DNA of 64,000 nt from Gigaspora rosea (Eukaryota > Glomeromycota > Glomeromycetes > Diversisporales > Gigasporaceae): positions 75,880 through 139,879 of the forward strand of contig QKWP01000852.1 in assembly GCA_003550325.1 (NCBI GenBank). The letters run 5' to 3'. Of this stretch, positions 11,564-23,624 are shown piece by piece. The notes below the pieces were generated by a model. It did not search any database. It was not told the DNA's origin and saw only the letters and a list, made by a program, of their open reading frames with translations. The stretch's first letter is position 1. Every line of letters starts with the position of its first letter. Both the position numbers and the translations under genes were made by a program.

Positions 11564-12207
11564 CAGTCGATACTGTCTAATTGCATACTATCTGTCAGAA
11601 ACTGTTTTATGCAAATAGACAATATATGCAATTAGACAGTTATAATAAATTATGTAATGTATTAATTAACCAATTAACATTAATAAAATTTTATAATAAT
11701 TTGTCTTTAAATAAGAATAGTTTTGATTTAGTAGTTCATTTTGAATGATTTAACTATCAAAATGATTAGCTTAATAAGACGATTCTATTGAGCCCAAAAT
11801 TGTTAAATCTAATTACAGTATTACAAGATCATTAACAATTTGTGTACTTTATATTTAATAAAGTTTTGATATAAAGTAACATAAATTATTAACAATCTTA
11901 TAATCCTGTAATTGGATTTTAACCATTTTGGGCTTATTAGAATCATCTCAGTAAGCTAATTATTTTGGTAGTTAAATTATGTAAAACAGATCACTAGATC
12001 AAGAGTTATTCATATTTAAAGTTAATTTTTTTAAATATTTTTATGCAATTAAATTTTATTAATAAAAAAATAAAAATTTTTTATACTGTACATTATGCAA
12101 ATAGAGAATTATGCATTTATAATTAGTAAACAAGTTGAAAAATGAAAATAGTATACAATTGAACAGTATATTCATTTAGATAGTATGCATTTAGACAGTG
12201 TCAACTG
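11564..12207. mobile_element. Tc1/pogo-like non-autonomous element
   Basis: The inverted ends are cagtcgatactgtctaattg and cagttgacactgtctaaatg, both continuing catactatct, flanked by TA at 11562-11563 and 12208-12209. The 644-bp inside is a foldback centred near 11860 whose arms hold the aaccattttgggcttattag module also seen in three other element copies. No transposase is visible. Confidence 0.85.
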
Positions 12208-12209
12208 TA

Positions 12210-13149
12210 CGTTGCAAATATAGTAATAAAATTAAATTGTTTTACTAAACAATGTTACAAAACAATATAAATTAAGAAATAGCTGCTTGATTAAACAGAA
12301 CCCTGAATACTAATATATTAAATATATAAACTTTCATCTTTGAGCTTTATATAAGTGTACAAAAAAATTTTATTATAGAGTGTATATTGGCTTAAAGCTA
12401 TATATTTAATGTATGACAAAAGTTTAATATAAGTTTTCTATACTTTAATAAAGTGTACAAAAAAGCTAAATTTATTAATAAGCTAATATACAATAAAGAT
12501 TTAAATATTAAATTTTTTTTTTTAGAATTTTTAGATATTTTCTCAAAATTTCAGTCTAATCTTGCTTGTAATTCATGTTCATATATTCTCTATTCAGAAC
12601 TTTTCAGTATATATATATTTTCTTAAATAGTTCATATCACTTATAGTTATCAAAGAAATTTATATAAATTCAAATAGCATCTTGTCTTTTAATTTAAATA
12701 ATATTAAAATATAAACTGTAAAAATAGTAAATTTAATGCTGCTCTTTCAGATTTATAGTTTATTTTTTTCTGTAATTTGTTATTTTGTAAAGTATTAAAA
12801 AGGTTAAAGTTAATTAATTTTTAAATTTTAGACTAAATATAAATATTTCTTAGGCAGTATAAATTTTTAAGCAATAATAAGCAAGACACATAACAAATCT
12901 GATAAAAATTTCAAAATAACCTACATTTTTTAATGAGTATAGATGACATGTACTATATACTGTATAATATACCAATTCAATATAATTATTAAGTATATAC
13001 CAATTTTTTTTTTTAAATATCAATAAGTATATATTAAAGGTCAAGCAAATTTGCTATCAAAATTCAATTTTTGCAACTGTACAATAAATGGGTTAAAAAA
13101 TTTAGTTTATGATAAAAGCTTTTTGCATATATTTAGAAGTCCTGATTAA
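12210..13149. other. No gene seen; AT-rich
   Basis: Extremely AT-rich, with many stops and no recognisable domain or repeat ends. Confidence 0.5.
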
Positions 13150-14010
13150 ACCAACAATATTCAGAAGTAGACAAGATATGTATTTGCATATAATATATAG
13201 ACAATTACTACAAAATATATTTAAAACAATAGTAATATATACTAGTAAAGCAGTAGTTAAAACTCTATAGAAACTAGAATTAGATATTAAAAAACAAGTT
13301 AGTGAAATCCAAATACTTAGATATTATGCTAGCAATATAATACTATCAAATAGAGAACTAGACAAAACATTACAACAAATGTTAAAAAATCAAATACATA
13401 GAATTCAACAAATAAAATAAAATATATGCTTATACTACAAGATATTATAACTAGTAAAGAACTAGTAGATTATATATCATATAAGCCTAGTAGTATATCT
13501 AATATAAACAATAGAAAGACTGATATTAGAAACCCAAAAAAATATTATAATAAACAAAAAAATAAAGAAGCTAAACAAATACAAATACAGAAGTTATTAC
13601 ATATTAATAATATATAAATAAATTATCTAATAAAATATTAGATAAGATATCTAAAAGAACTCTGTCTAATATATCTAAAACACCTATATTAGAAGAAATA
13701 ATGAGTTCTATAAAAAAACGTATATTAGAATTAAAAGCAAAAAAAAAAATAATCAATTAGAAAAATTTTTGCATAATATAAAGGAGCTAATAAAAGATTT
13801 TACAGATATTGAAATAAGATTTGATAATATTAAAGGATGTATCATTAACTATCTGATTATTTTTTATAAGAGATCAACTCCTCTTTCTTTCTTTTAATAT
13901 ATATTTGGTCAGGTAATTCAAAAACTGATTTTGTGGATAAACTAAGTGCGTTAAATAAAAATTTAGAATTAGGGCCTTAATAATAGAGGCTATAGAGTTA
14001 GAAAAGACTC
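13150..14010 (+). pseudogene. Decayed coding remnant, unrecognised (part 2)
   Basis: Plus-strand pieces read LVDYISYKPSSISNINNRKT, then NPKKYYNKQKNKEAKQIQIQ, then KLSNKILDKISKRTLSNISK, then IMSSIKKRILELKAKKKN, then LIKDFTDIEIRFDNIKG, then FVDKLSALNKNLELG. They are separated by stops and frame changes. The Lys/Ile/Leu periodicity suggests a coiled-coil protein. No family recognised; it may be a decayed transposon ORF. Confidence 0.4.
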
Positions 14011-14427
14011 TGGACAATTATATTTGATCTGGTATATATAAAATAAGTAAATTTTAAAAAAATTAGAAAGTGGTATATAAAAAATAAGATATTCAGAAAA
14101 ATGTGGGGTAAAATAAGGTTAATAAAAAATAGTGGTAGAATTTTTTATAGATAAATTTTTACAACTTTTAAGGTAGTATATACTAGAAAAATAGAAACTA
14201 TTTAGAGTTCAAAAGACAAAATATAAGCCAATAGGCATCAGTTGGATCGTTTTGAATATTGTTTTTTTTACATTACATCTGATCTAGCCAATCAAAATTC
14301 ATAATTTGCGGACACACACACAAACCAGGTCACTATGACTCTACTGTAATGTCTTTTAGACAACAATTGGGGTAAATTATTATACTATATAAAATGCATT
14401 GTATATATATATTACTAGGAAAACAGG
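14011..14427. other. No gene seen
   Basis: AT-rich intergenic sequence up to the target duplication of the next retroposon. Confidence 0.4.
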
Positions 14428-15619
14428 AACTGTTAATGCCAGATTGGACTGACCGGAAGTGGACTTATAACGAAAGGGTTTATAGCAGACCCTAACAACT
14501 GGACTGCCAGAAGTCGCACTGGAGGAAAAGGACATATGTTGTGAAATCATGTACTAGGGGTTGGGAGCCCCTGGGTTCGCCAGAGCAGACCAACCCTCCC
14601 AGGTCTTCAGATTGGAAGTAAGAAAGCAACTGGGAGAAGGAAGTTCTGGGGGAAAGAAACTGAAAGAGGAACGGGGCAGTACTAGAATCATGTAAACTTT
14701 ACAAGAGCAGGAGTAGGTAATGATAGCGGCCGGGTAACCTCTGACTGCAAGTTGCTACCAACGAGTAGATAATACCTGTATGGGACAGGAAAACACTCTA
14801 CCAAGTTTCCTACTGAGGATAAACTAGTCCTAAGGGTGCAGTTAATATCCGGTACGAACTCCAGGTCTAGTAGCTGGTGGCTGTGCTAGTGATACAAAAT
14901 GGACCGGCAGGAGGCAGAAGATCAGAGGGTTTAAATAGGCAATACTAGTATGTGGGTTGCAGGTATGGCAGCTAGGGTAGAACAGGACCCGGACATCTCT
15001 GATATATGTCATATTTTTTTTTAGTAAATTGATTCAAATTTGATCTAAGGTCCAAATTTAAATTTTAGCAAATTCAAGTTAATTTTAAAACGGGTTATAA
15101 TTGAATATTTTAGCGAATCACTAAGATTTTACACATGTTATATTTTATTTTTAGCAATTTATCCTTTTTTGGGAGAATTATATCGAGAAAATAAAAACAT
15201 TAAAAACGATAAATAAATAAACAAATAAATAAAGTAAAAAAAACACGTTATTTTTATTTACTTTGGTAAAAAAAGATTTGTACACTATGTGTATTATTTA
15301 TTTATCGGGTTTATTTTTGGTCTATAATTTATATATTATGCGGATTTGCAAATCAATTAATAGTACCCATTATATACATGAGTTNTTGTGTAATATTACA
15401 CGACATTAGTAGCATGTAACAATGCACTGAGCCTTTGTGTAACATAGATGCATATATTATTTTGAATTCTAAAGATAGAAATTCTTGTGTAACTATAGTG
15501 CAAATAGCAAAAATCCATGGTGCGAATAGCAATTCCCTTTATAAAATTATATCTAATACTAATACGTATTTATTTTTATATATAAAACTATAGTATAAGA
15601 AAATTATAATTCAACTGCT

Positions 15620-15950
15620 TCTTAAAGTTCTAATTATAGTTCATATAGTTTTGAACAATCTTTAGAAAGTCAAATAGAACTTAAAGAAGGCAATTCTTAT
15701 GCCTCACATAAAGCTTTTGTTATAGCAATTAAAAGTTATACAAAATAGCAAGGTTTTCAAGTTTGTTTAGGAAAATGTAAAAAAAATACAGCAGAACAAA
15801 TTCACAAAAAAACAACAGTATGCAGTTGAGAAGGCACTTCTGGTTCTAGCTTAAAATTAGAAATAGATCTTCACAATGATATAATTGTAAATTTTTAGTT
15901 CAGGCTTCATGTAACTCAAATAATAATTTTTGGTATATAATTTTGGGCAT
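15620..15950 (+). pseudogene. FAR1/MULE-type DNA-binding domain remnant
   Basis: The plus strand reads ELKEGNSYASHKAFVIAIKS, then YTK, a stop, QGFQVCLGKCKKNTAEQIHK, then KTTVCS, a stop, EGTSGSSLKL, and later VQASCNSNNNFWYI. This order fits the FAR1/WRKY-GCM1-type zinc domain at the N-terminus of MULE transposases: F-x-S-x6-A...Y...GF...C...C and a later H-x-H pair. Stops interrupt it, and the frame is lost where the next element inserts at 15959. No catalytic core follows. Confidence 0.6.
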
Positions 15951-15958
15951 TATTTTAT

Positions 15959-16858
15959 GGCGACCCCGTGATCGACCAATCAAATTCGATCACGTGCATC
16001 ACGTGCTCGACACGAGCATGTGATGCACGTGATCGAGTTTGATTGGTCGATCACATACACTTATAAAAATTTTATTAAAAAAAGAACATTAAAACCGGGT
16101 TTAACAAAATAAACCGGTTACAAGCTCTAAATTATTTTTTTGTTATTTTTTTTTAATTACTGTTTTTTTTTTTTATTTAATTTAACTTATCAGGAGGTTT
16201 TTTTTAAATTATTTTAATTTAATTTAATCATTTTTTTTATTAATTTAATTAATTTTTTTTTTAGAACTAACGGAATAGGCACGACAAGAAAACCAGATGA
16301 GAAAAACAAGAAAGAAAACGGGATGAACGGGAATGGCAAGAAAACGGACAAGAATGAAGACAAGAACAACACTAAAGAATAAGCGACAAAGGTAGCGAAA
16401 AATAAAGTGAAGAATAAAGCGAAGAATAAAGTGATGAAGATGGCGAAAAAGGCGAAACCGAAGAATAATACGAAGACCTACTAAGGCAGAAACACGTTAG
16501 AACATGACCAAGAACAAAAAAAAACCTACTAGAAGAAACAACAAAGAATTCACAGAAGGACCTACTGAAAAATGACAAAGAAAAAACTGAACGAATCCAC
16601 CAAATATGACTCCAACACGATGACGACTCCAATTATGGATGACGACTCCAACACGACGATGACTCCAACAACGAAGACTAATTGTAAACGATTATCATAA
16701 AACACCGAATTACAAATTGAAAAAAAAATAGTTAGAAAAAAAAATAACTAAAGAACGAAAACTATACAAAAAAAAGCTTATCCTTAAAGACCAATGAAAT
16801 GAAAAATAAAAAAAAAACGAAAAAAAGAAAAAAAAAATAAAAAAAAAACTGAAAAAAA

Positions 16859-16914
<56 letters not shown>

Positions 16915-17263
16915 AATAAAAAAAAAAAAACCAAAAAAAAACACTACTAATCTTGAGTTGCCGTTTACCATTTTAGCGACGAAGCCCCGCAGAAATGGCA
17001 AAGCCCTGGAAATCACGAAACTCTGGTGACTCTGACGTAGAAGAAAAAGAAGCGTTAGTTGAAGACGAGAAGACAAGAAAAAAGAAAACAATAAAAAAGA
17101 AAAAAGACTTCCAGAAAGAACACGAGGAAGACTCCAAACCGAATTCGGGCCTAGAAGAAAAAAAAAACAAACAAAAAAACAAGCAATTATCATTGTTTAT
17201 ATATGATTGCCAATCTCTAAAATGATTGGTCGATCATATAGGGGTCGCATAGCGATAGGTTGC
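15959..17263. mobile_element. Nested element with gcgacccc ends
   Basis: The left end has ggcgaccccgtgatcgacca and the right end the complement tggtcgatcatataggggtc. The word tattttat occurs directly outside both proposed ends (15951-15958 and 17264-17271), consistent with an 8-bp duplication. At the left end, 15969-16055 forms a strong palindrome around gatcacgtgcatcacgtgctcg. The inside holds a purine-rich, coding-like tract on the plus strand with acidic/Lys-rich pieces (SDEDGEKGETEE, then YEDLLRQKHVRT). A poly-A run of about 50 bases lies at 16860-16911. Confidence 0.55.
16300..17200 (+). pseudogene. Charged low-complexity coding-like tract
   Basis: Plus-strand frames are hydrophilic and rich in Glu, Asp, Lys and Asn, with internal short repeats (LQHDDDSN twice, SEE repeated) and several stops. 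The stretch from 16995 gives MAKPWKSRNSGDSDVEEKEA and then Lys-rich sequence. It could be an old disordered protein or expanded simple sequence. No domain is recognised. Confidence 0.3.
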
Positions 17264-17439
17264 TATTTTATTTTTGCTATTTTTAATTTATTTTAATAAT
17301 GATAATTTTAATAATTTATTTTTAATAAGCGGATCTTTTTTATCTAAATTGGTAATAATCATATTATATGAGATAAGTATAATTTTTTTCTTTTATTTAA
17401 ATTTATGTACTATACTAATTAATTTTTTAATTGATTTTT

Positions 17440-18320
17440 GTTCCGTTCATTTTCGTCGTTAGAGTCGTCTACAGGTCCTATAATTCTTTCGGTAGTCCGT
17501 AATGGTATGGTTAAAACTAAAAAATAAGTCGTTCCTATTCTTTAGTTAGAGTTAGAGTTCTTGTTTCTCCAGTGCCACATCACCGACCTAGGTTTATCTA
17601 AACCAACAGACGATTTCATACTGATTATCCTTGTGTATTTTGCTTTTCTTCTTCTCTGGTTCTTGTGCTTCTAGTAGTTGTTGTCTAGTAATATATTCAA
17701 TATTTCAGCGGGCAGAGTTTTGGTAGTAGTGTAGTTGTGAGTTTCCGTTATAGTTTCCGGTGGAAGAGTAATTGTTTTTGGCTCTTTATGAATTAGGTGG
17801 TTGTTCTTGTCGACGGTGTTACTCAGTCCAGTGCACTTCTTCGTTTTTGGCACTTGCAGCGCTTCACCAATAGAGTCATCCTTTTCCGTATTTTTTTCTT
17901 TGTTATTAGAGTTTTCTCAATTATAGACTTGTGTCGTTTTGGTGGTGTCAGTGATTTTATCTTTGCCGTTTAATAGAGGTTTTGGACTAATTCTTTTTAT
18001 AAATCATTTTTTTGTTGTTTGCTTTGTTATTGTTATTTAAACTAATTCTTTCTGTTTTCTAGATTTTTTTCATATATCGTTTTGGTGTTGTTGTGGTCTT
18101 CATTAGTGGTCTTGTGCCTTTAGTATCGTTATTGTTTGACCTTTGGTATTGTCGTTCCGGGAGCATGTTTTCAATATATCAATACATTGTATTTAGTCTT
18201 GAAATTAATAATAGTTGTAATTCTTGGAGCTTGTTATCAATACATCGATACATCATTTTTAGTTAGCTGGTCTTGGCAGTTATAGTATTAGTAGTTGGTT
18301 TGTTAAAATTAGTTGATTTT
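17440..18320 (-). pseudogene. Minus-strand coding-like tract, unrecognised
   Basis: The local base bias flips here: the plus strand becomes T-rich with gtt/ctt triplets, so the minus strand is purine-rich. The best minus frame reads DDSIGEALQVPKTKKCTGLS, then NTVDKNNHLIHKEPKTITLP, then PETITETHNYTTTKTLPAEI, ending at a stop near 17671. Upstream are further short Thr/Lys/Asn-rich pieces (PLMKTTTTPKRYMKK). It lies in the right half of the MULE-like element. The family is unknown. Confidence 0.35.
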
Positions 18321-18972
18321 TCTTTTTTTTTGTAAATAATCATACTATAAAAATTAAAAAAATTTTGTAATTATGAGATCGGGTAATAAAAAAGTGTATA
18401 AAATTATATAATTGTAATAAATTAAAAAAATTGGGTAATTATTACAGTATCTTGTTGATTCCACATATGATCGGAAATTGACACTGGTTGTTACTTTGCA
18501 CAAATTTGTATAAGATCTAATAAAATTTGTACAAAAAATTTTTCTTCAACAGCAAGGTCGCAGATATGCACATATTCTTAATAATTGAGTTTTTAAAAAT
18601 CTGTGCAGATATGCACTATATTTATTTACCCGATGGAGATGTTATAATTTAGATTTTAGCAAATTACTATAAAATTTATATATAATAATCCAACTTTTAG
18701 CAAATTTACTTGATTTTAGGAGTAGCAAAAACGTCTAAATTCATGCAGATCAGTTATGACCTATATAAGAGATGTCCGGGGTCCTAGTAGAACCTTCGGG
18801 TGGCTACTTAAATAGGCAACCAAAAGTTGTAGGTGAGGCTAGTTGTGCTCTCGTCAATGTACGAATATTGGCTTTCCCTTCATGTAGAGTGCTGAGGTCT
18901 AATATATCTTGAATAAAAGCCAATCCCCAAAGTGGGCACTTTGACACTAAAAAAAAAAAGAAACTGTTAATG

Positions 18973-19384
18973 TCCGGAGCTAAAATTTTAAATTAATATT
19001 ATTAAATAGGAGGTTGTTAAATATCACAGGTTCCTATATTTCAGGTTAATATGATTGGCCAATTAGATCACAGAATCTTGTATAACAAAATGAATAAAAA
19101 ATTAAAAAAAATTACAAAAAAAAACACATTTTAAATAACTTGAAATTTCATTAAGTAAATTAAATTAGCCTTGGGCTTCTAATTAAAAGTTTTTAGCACT
19201 TAATTTTGCATATATATATGCACTCTTTAACCTAATATTAATACTAGGTCTAATCCTAACCCTTACTAATAATCATTTTAATTTTTTTTTAAATATTAAC
19301 CTGCAATATCGCAACCTGCTAAATTTATCAAAATCTATTAAATAAATATATAATTTATATGTATAATATAAAATAACCACTGTA
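18973..19384. other. No gene seen
   Basis: AT-rich sequence between retroposon copy A and the next element. Confidence 0.4.
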
Positions 19385-20258
19385 TTATGTGGGTAGAGTG
19401 AAAAGTTTTGTCAGTAGATCAATATCTTGATTATTTTTAAATATACAGTTTTAAATTTTATATATATTAATATAGTAGTTATAATGAATTTATAAAAAAA
19501 AATTTAATTAATTTTAATTAGATAGTTGTTGAAAAAATTGGTTTTTAAATTTATTAATTTAACCAATTGAAAATTATTATTATAAAAATTTAAATTAAGT
19601 CATTTATATTAAAAATTTTTATATAATAAAAAAAATTATATAACCAAAATAATGAACTATATTTATATAATTAAAATTTATATAAATAAATTTTATTTAT
19701 AATTATTTGAAGTAATTTTATTATAAATTAAATATTTTACTATATATAGTAATTAATTTACTAATTTTAGTAATAAAATTTAGCAATATAACAATTTTTA
19801 ATTTTTGGTTATTTTAAATAAATTTAATAATTTTATTTGAAAATAGAATAGTTATAAATAAAAATTATTGCAAAATTATTATTATTATTTATAAAATTTA
19901 TAAAAATATTAAAAAATAAAAAAACTATAGCTTCGCAAAATCTAATTAAACAAAGAAAAATTTTAAATTGTAAATTTTTTAAATTTTAATATGTTAATTT
20001 AAAAATAAATTATATATTTAAAAACTACATAACTGATTTTAGTATTAGCTAAATTTTTAGAAAAATTAATTAAATTTTTAAAATTTTTTATATATACTTA
20101 AGATAAAGTTTAATTAATTTTTATATAAAAAAATTTGCAATATTTTTTATATAATAAATTAAAAATTCAATATTTTAAAAACTATCTAATAAAAATACTT
20201 AAATTTTTTTTTACATATTTATTATAACCACTATATTTATATATATAAAGGTTAAAAC

Positions 20259-23200
20259 TAGAGATGTTACCCAGGTCAGAAATTTTGGCTCGAGTCAATA
20301 AGATTCGGGTCAGGTATTGACCTGGGTCATGAATCAGGTCAATGAGTTACCCAATTAGATTGCCTCACGTGATAATTGATTATTACTGGCCAATTAGAAC
20401 AATACGTAAGTTTAACAAACTTGTGCTCAATAAGCACAAGTTGTTAAACGTCTTCTATAAACACTGCTCGTTAAACAACTTTTTTTTGCAATTTAAATTT
20501 CGTAAAGCAACTTTTTTTTTTTCTGTGTAAGTTTAACTTTTTCAAATAATTTTATAGCAGTATAGTTTTTTTTTATTTATTAATAAAAAGGCCAATATTT
20601 TGTAATTTTTATAGTTAAAATAAGGAATAAAATCTAGGAAGGCTGCACCAATGAATAACGACAAGAATTATAACGAGAGTAACGAGAGGCATAATGATGA
20701 GAATGACGAAGGGCATTATAATGAGAATAATGAAGAATATTACAATAAGAATAACAAAGGGTATTATGACGAAAATAATAAAGGGTATTATTATTATAAC
20801 ATAGAATTAGAAAATATAGGTGTTGACTTGGAGTTGGTGAAATCAGAGCATGTAAATGCCGGTTTGGAAATAGAAGAATCAGAGCACGTAGAGGTGGAAT
20901 TTAATGATTATTTAGTTAGAACAGATAGTTCGAATTTTAGTGAAATTTCACAGTTATCCACAATTTTACGTAAAAAAGAACCAAAAAATCAGGAGGTAGT
21001 CCCGTTAAACCTTTTTATGAGGTATATTGATTAATAATATGGAATATTGGGCTTGTCGGCACAAAAATTGTTCACAGATAAAATATAAAAAAGACGGCAC
21101 CACATCAAATTTATGGCGACATTTAAGAAGCAGACATCATATTTCAAGAGCAATAGTAGAAAATAAATGAGTAAAAATAGAACAAAAAGGTAAAAGCAAG
21201 TATGAGTTTCATATATTGGCGGAATCCTTACAAGGAACATTAGTAGAAGCATTTAGTAAAGCATCAAATATTCATTCAATCACCTGAAACAAAAAAAACT
21301 CAACAGCAATCTTGCTGCTTTTATTACTGAAAAACTCCAGCCCTTTTCAATCCTAAGATCACGAACTTTAATAAAAATAATAGAAGATCTGAACTCTCAA
21401 GCTAATGTTTTAAGTAAAGATCAGTTAAAAGAAATGTTAATCAATGCTGAAGATAGAGTTTTGCAAAGTATGCATGAACATGTACATTATGATAATGAAA
21501 TTTGTTATATCTCATTTACTATCAATATTTGGACTTCGGATAACAATGATCCATACATTGGACTTACGTTTCATTGGGTAAATAGAGACTTTCAAGTTGA
21601 GAAATGGTTAGTGAGATTTCGTATCTTCTATACCCCCATACAGCACAGCGACTTGCAGACAAAATAATTGAAATTTTTAACAAATTTCAGCTTATAGGTA
21701 AAGTTGTGTGTGGCACAATTGATAATAGTGCGAACATTAAATCATGTTTAAGAAAGTTAGAGGATAGGCATAATATATACAAAAATTTTTGTTTTAGTCA
21801 TACCTTACATCTCATAATCAATGATGCGTTAAAGAGATGCCCTGAGATTATCAGCATTATAAAGAAATGCAAGGATATCGTAGCACATTTTAGCGTAAGT
21901 CCGAAACAAAAACAGTTTCTATTAACAGCTTAAATAACAATAGATGATTGGGATAGGTTGCTTTCTGTGGTTCATGATGTTTCAACGCGTTGGAACTCGA
22001 CGTTTTACTTGCTAAAATGATTAATTATTCTTAAACTGGTGCTATATAGATATAAGTCTTTGTTAGTTAAAGATAATAAGAGTGGTTCGTTAAAAAGCTA
22101 CGAAGAAAAAGAATTATTATCTGAAGACTGGGAAAAAATAGGTGGTTTGGTTGAACTATTGCATCCATATGAGGTTATTTCGATACAATTATCCGGTTCA
22201 CAATACCCAATACTCTCATAAGCTTGGTTTGCAATTAATTATATTAAATCCAAAATTAATAATATATTAACATCTAATGTATCGATATCCAACAATGATA
22301 TTAAAAATTTTGAAAATTATCTTCTTGAATCAATTTAAACACGGTTTTCAAAACTGACCCAATTAATCTGATTTGTCACCTTTTTCGACCCTTGAACTAA
22401 AGACATGCAAATTTTTACCGAAGATGAAAAACGTTACACTATTTTGGAAGCACGTATAGAGTATAATGAACTAGTCTCAAATAATGAATTTAAAGAGAGT
22501 CGACCAAATTCTTTAGTATCTAATAATATTGAGGAGGATATTTTTTTTGTTTTAGTACCTACTTGCTCTCAACCAAGCCAAAAAGACAGCAATAATGAAT
22601 TCGATTCATACTTACTATTACCAAGGGCCCCAAGCAAAACAAATATACTTCAATAGTGGGCATTGAGAAAAGCTGAATGAATATACAGTACTTGCAAAAT
22701 TAGCCCACAAATATCTATCAATTCTTGCGACGTCCTTCCATCCAGACGCCTTTTTTCGTCTGCAGGTCTCACTGTTACTAAAAAGTGAACAAACCTCGAT
22801 TATCAATTTGTTGGAACAATTTTATATCTTAAAGAAGCACTAAAACTTTGGCTGAATTCACATGTTTTCAAATAGATTTAATTTTTTATTAAATTTTGAT
22901 TTAATAAAAATTTAAATGTGGTGTTAAAATAATAAAAAATAAAAGTATCATTGCGAAGTGATACAGTATAATAATTGCAGGTAAGGATAATTAAAAGCCA
23001 CCTGATTATGTGAATTTGTTAGGATGAATAATTTGGATTTTGATTTTTAAAAAAAGACACACAGAAGTAATTCATGGCATCAATAACGATATGCCTGAAT
23101 TAATGAAAAATACTCTTAAAATTTAAATAATGAATTTTATTCCTTATATTCATATGCGAGCTGACATTGATACAAAATGTCAAATTATGTAAAATATTAA

Positions 23201-23553
23201 TTTATTGTGTAGTAATTTATTAATGGTCTAGTCTAATATATTAATGACCCTTATAGAAAGATAGTTGTATGATCGGGGTAATTTAAATTATTTTTAAATT
23301 ATAACAAAAATCAAAAAAAACGTTAATATTTACTATATGTTATCTAAATAACCTTAGAAACAAGGATTCAGTATTTTAATAATACGATAGTATATAAATT
23401 TCGTTTGATAATTAGTTTGATTGGATTGGTCAATAGTCACATTTTGATCGAATGTCCCCTGACTCGGGTCAGACCAATTTTTGACCCATGACCCTTATAA
23501 CTCGTCAAGTCGGATCAACCCGTATGAGTCAGCTGACCTGGGTAACATCTCTA
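20259..23553 (+). mobile_element. hAT transposon with decayed transposase, 3.3 kb
   Basis: The inverted ends are identical over tagagatgttacccaggtca (20 bases and more). The 8-bp duplication gttaaaac is perfect at 20251-20258 and 23554-23561. Subterminal regions carry repeated ggtcaggt/gacctgggtca words. The element encodes a BED-finger hAT transposase (see 20651-22860) with several stops, so it was autonomous and is now dead. Confidence 0.93.
20651..22860 (+). pseudogene. hAT transposase (BED finger to dimerization domain), broken
   Basis: From the ATG at 20651 the protein opens with an Asn/Glu/Tyr-rich repetitive segment (about 60 residues). After a stop near 21032 comes a BED-type zinc finger, YWACRHKNC then TSNLWRHLRSRHH, with the Cys-Cys...His-His spacing. 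Then come LAAFITEKLQPFSIL, the conserved FTINIWTSDNNDPYIGLTFH, HTAQRLADKIIEIFNKFQ, IDNSANIKSCL, CFSHTLHLIINDALKRCP and DVSTRWNSTFYLLK, all typical of hAT. The C-terminal dimerization motif survives as LAKLAHKYLSI, then after a frame change PSRRLFSSAGLTVTKK. At least six stops or frameshifts are present. The role would have been cut-and-paste transposition of its own element. Confidence 0.92.
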
Positions 23554-23624
23554 GTTAAAACTGTATCTTTAAAATTGATCAAGATATTAATCAACTGACA
23601 AGACTTTTCATCCAACCTACATAA

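Larger units (their letters stand above)
14984..18785 (+). mobile_element. MULE-like element inserted in retroposon copy A
   Basis: The inverted ends are aggacccggacatctct and aggaccccggacatctct, continuing into a similar atata-gtcata. The flanks are ggtagaac (14976-14983) and agtagaac (18786-18793), 7 of 8 identical. A FAR1-like DNA-binding remnant at 15620-15950 argues for a Mutator-like element (MULE). The 3.8-kb length is swollen by a nested insertion at 15959-17263. No DDE transposase core was recognised. One undetermined base lies at 15385. Confidence 0.8.
14439..18960 (+). mobile_element. tRNA-headed retroposon, copy A (5'-truncated, interrupted)
   Basis: This copy consists of 14439-14983 and 18794-18960; the space between is a later insertion. 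The body matches the full copy at 32895-33910 (ctggaggaaaaggacatatg, gcaagagcaggtaggtaat-like, ggtttaaataggcaat, gggttgcaggtatggca). It ends in a run of As at about 18949-18959. The target duplication aactgttaatg is perfect at 14428-14438 and 18962-18972. A poly-A tail, 5' truncation and an 11-bp duplication indicate LINE-driven retroposition. The tRNA-like head is missing. Confidence 0.85.
19385..23624. mobile_element. Long-TIR element split by a hAT insertion
   Basis: The left arm begins ttatgtgggtagagtgaaaa and the right arm (inverted) ttatgtaggttggatgaaaa. Homology then runs about 110 bases on each side, through gtcag-gatcaatatcttgat and tacagtttta to atatagtggttataat. The right arm is itself split by the hAT element 20259-23553, whose duplication gttaaaac sits inside the arm. 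Without the hAT the element is about 0.95 kb, extremely AT-rich and non-coding. No outer duplication was confirmed. Confidence 0.75.

Noticed and set aside
16710..17193. Phe-rich minus-strand frames
   Set aside because: They are translations of the poly-A run and neighbouring A-rich sequence.
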